Of a stretch of DNA of 7,115 nt, positions 5,623 to 7,115 are shown in pieces. Under the pieces are notes generated by a model. It did no database searches, had not been told where the DNA came from, and was given only the letters and a program-made list of their open reading frames with translations. A program made the translations under genes and the position numbers. Positions within the stretch are counted from its first letter, which is position 1, and every line of letters begins with the position of its first letter. This stretch comes from Deltaproteobacteria bacterium RBG_13_61_14 (GTDB lineage Bacteria; RBG-13-61-14): assembly GCA_001797815.1 (NCBI GenBank), contig MGQK01000132.1, positions 1,285 to 8,399 of the forward strand, written 5' to 3'.

Positions 5623-7115
5623 ATGACTGAATCCATTGCCAGCCTGGAGGCCAAGGTGGCCGATCTGCCGGCCGGCCCCGGTGTTTACCTGCTCAAGGAC
5701 ACCGAGGGAAGAGTGATCTACGTGGGCAAGGCCAAGAGCCTGCGGCCGCGGGTGCGGTCCTACCTCTCGGACCGGGGCGACGAGCGCGCACAGATCCGCT
5801 TCCTGCGCAGCCGGCTGGCCGACGTGGAGGTGGTGGTGACCGACACCGAGAAAGAGGCGCTGATCCTGGAGAACAACCTGATCAAGCAATACCGGCCCCG
5901 CTATAACGTGCATTTACGCGACGACAAGACCTACTTCCACCTCAAGCTCACCACCTCCGAGGAATTCCCCCGGCTGCTCCTCGCCCGTCGGCCGACCAAA
6001 GGCCGAGACCTGCTCTTCGGGCCTTATCCCTCGGGCACCGCGGTCAAGGAGACCATCGCGCTCCTCCAGGAAATCTTTCCGCTCCGGCGCTGCTCCTCCC
6101 CGGTCTTCCAGCACCGCACCCGGCCCTGCCTCAACTGCCAAATCAAGAAATGCCTCGGCCCTTGCTGCCAACTGATCAGCGCCCAAGACTACGCCAAACT
6201 CGTGGACCAGGTGGCCATGTTCCTCAAGGGCCGGCGCACCGACCTCATTGACCGCCTCAAACAGGAGATGAACAAGGCCTCGGAAGCCATGGAGTTCGAG
6301 CGCGCGGCCTTGCTCCGTGACCGCATCCGCGCCATCGAGGCCACCCTGGAAAAGCAGAAGATGGACATCCCCGACCCCAAGGACCGCGACGTGTTCGGCC
6401 TGGTCCGCGAGGGCGACCGGGTGGAAATCCTTCGGCTGGGTTTTCGCTACGGGACGCTCCTCCTCAGCAAGGGCTTTTCGCTCACGCGCCTCAGCCTGAC
6501 CGATGCGGAAGCGCTCGGCTCGTTCCTCAAACAATTCTACACGCCCGAGGAGTTTGTGCCGGAAGAGGTCTTGATCCCGTTCCCGGTGGAAGACCAGGAG
6601 TTGTTGGCCGAGGTGCTTTCGGAGCGGCGGGGGAAAAAAGTGGCGGTCTTGGTGCCGGAGCGGGGCGAGAAGCGCCGGCTCGTGGAGCTGGCCGAAGAAA
6701 ATGCGCGGCAGGCGCTGAAGCGCGCGGCGGTGCGGGCGGAGCAGGCGGAGCGGGCGTTGGAAGAGCTTGAGCAGAAGCTCAGGCTAGGAAAGCGGCCGTG
6801 TTGGATCGAGTGCTACGACATCTCCCACCTGATGGGCAAGGAGGCGGTGGGGAGCCTGGTCAAGTTCAAGGAGGGCGAGCCGGACAAGTCGGGCTATCGC
6901 CGCTTTCGGATCAAGGGCGTGGAGCAGGGCGACGACTACAGGATGATGCGGGAGGTTTTGAGCCGCCGTTTCCGCCGGGCCTTGGCCGAGGACCAGGAAC
7001 TGCCGGACCTGGTTCTGGTGGACGGGGGCAAGGGTCAGCTCAACGTGGCGCGGGCGGTGCTCAAGGAGTTAGAAATCAAGGACTTGCCGGTAGCGGCCCT
7101 GGCCAAAGTTAACTT
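5623..7115 (+). CDS. uvrC: UvrC, excinuclease ABC subunit C (3' end outside window)
   Basis: UvrC makes both incisions beside a DNA lesion after UvrA/UvrB have marked it, in cytoplasmic nucleotide excision repair. About 497 residues of a normally 600-residue protein are present; the frame is open from the ATG at 5623 to the right edge. The N-terminal GIY-YIG nuclease shows GPGVYLLKD (18-26), IYVGKAKSLRPRV (32-44) with Tyr22, Tyr33 and Arg43, and the metal-binding Glu83 in LILENNLIK. Four cysteines at 157, 169, 177 and 181 have the spacing (12, 8, 4) of the [4Fe-4S] ligands described for E. coli UvrC. A UVR motif for UvrB contact lies at about 207-239. The RNase-H-like C-terminal nuclease has YDISH (398-402) with Asp399, and LVDGGKGQL (465-473) with Asp467. 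The C-terminal helix-hairpin-helix repeats are beyond the edge. Nothing suggests it is broken. It is divergent from the membrane protein gene. Confidence 0.97.
   Translation, partial: MTESIASLEAKVADLPAGPGVYLLKDTEGRVIYVGKAKSLRPRVRSYLSDRGDERAQIRFLRSRLADVEVVVTDTEKEALILENNLIKQYRPRYNVHLRDDKTYFHLKLTTSEEFPRLLLARRPTKGRDLLFGPYPSGTAVKETIALLQEIFPLRRCSSPVFQHRTRPCLNCQIKKCLGPCCQLISAQDYAKLVDQVAMFLKGRRTDLIDRLKQEMNKASEAMEFERAALLRDRIRAIEATLEKQKMDIPDPKDRDVFGLVREGDRVEILRLGFRYGTLLLSKGFSLTRLSLTDAEALGSFLKQFYTPEEFVPEEVLIPFPVEDQELLAEVLSERRGKKVAVLVPERGEKRRLVELAEENARQALKRAAVRAEQAERALEELEQKLRLGKRPCWIECYDISHLMGKEAVGSLVKFKEGEPDKSGYRRFRIKGVEQGDDYRMMREVLSRRFRRALAEDQELPDLVLVDGGKGQLNVARAVLKELEIKDLPVAALAKVN

Noticed and set aside
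5605-6534. Minus-strand frames of 102 and 206 codons opposite uvrC
   Set aside because: uvrC on the plus strand is unmistakable and continuous to the window edge; these are antisense shadows.

Overview
The window is a GC-rich stretch of a bacterial chromosome with five protein-coding genes and short gaps. No RNA gene, insertion sequence, CRISPR array or attachment site is visible. The gene types suggest an anaerobe that ferments or oxidises organic acids: a ferredoxin-dependent 2-oxoacid oxidoreductase, an ADP-forming acyl-CoA synthetase subunit, a cysteine-rich ferredoxin-like protein and a transporter of the oxalate/formate-monocarboxylate type. A Desulfobacterota-like (deltaproteobacterial or syntrophic) host would fit. 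That is an inference from gene content and general resemblance; nothing in the window fixes the taxon.

Layout from left to right. Positions 1-350 (+) hold the 3' end of a 2-oxoacid:ferredoxin oxidoreductase beta subunit (KorB type). Positions 446-1738 (-) encode a 12-helix major facilitator transporter convergent to it. After a 240-base divergent regulatory gap comes a two-gene operon on the + strand. Its first gene (1979-3505) is the alpha-type, CoA-binding half of an acyl-CoA synthetase (NDP-forming). Its second gene (3502-4617) starts inside the stop codon of the first (ATGA) and encodes a winged-helix-like, cysteine-rich protein with two C-terminal [4Fe-4S] ferredoxin motifs. Positions 4670-5527 (-) encode an unrecognised protein with about seven membrane segments and a textbook Shine-Dalgarno sequence. 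From 5623 to the right edge (+) runs uvrC, the nucleotide-excision-repair endonuclease, cut before its C-terminus; its reading frame is open throughout.

How the genes may work together (inference): a KorB-type enzyme makes an acyl-CoA and reduced ferredoxin from a 2-oxoacid. An ADP-forming acyl-CoA synthetase can convert acyl-CoA to acid plus ATP. The coupled Fe-S protein could carry electrons or sense redox state, and the transporter could move the organic acid. The ATP-grasp (beta) half of the synthetase is missing from the window, so either it lies elsewhere or this alpha-like protein has another job. The least explained parts are the coupled alpha-subunit/Fe-S pair, with ten extra cysteines outside the ferredoxin motifs, and the orphan membrane protein. 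The uvrC gene looks like ordinary housekeeping.

No gap exceeds 300 bases. The largest (1739-1978) holds only the leaders and putative promoters of the two divergent genes.
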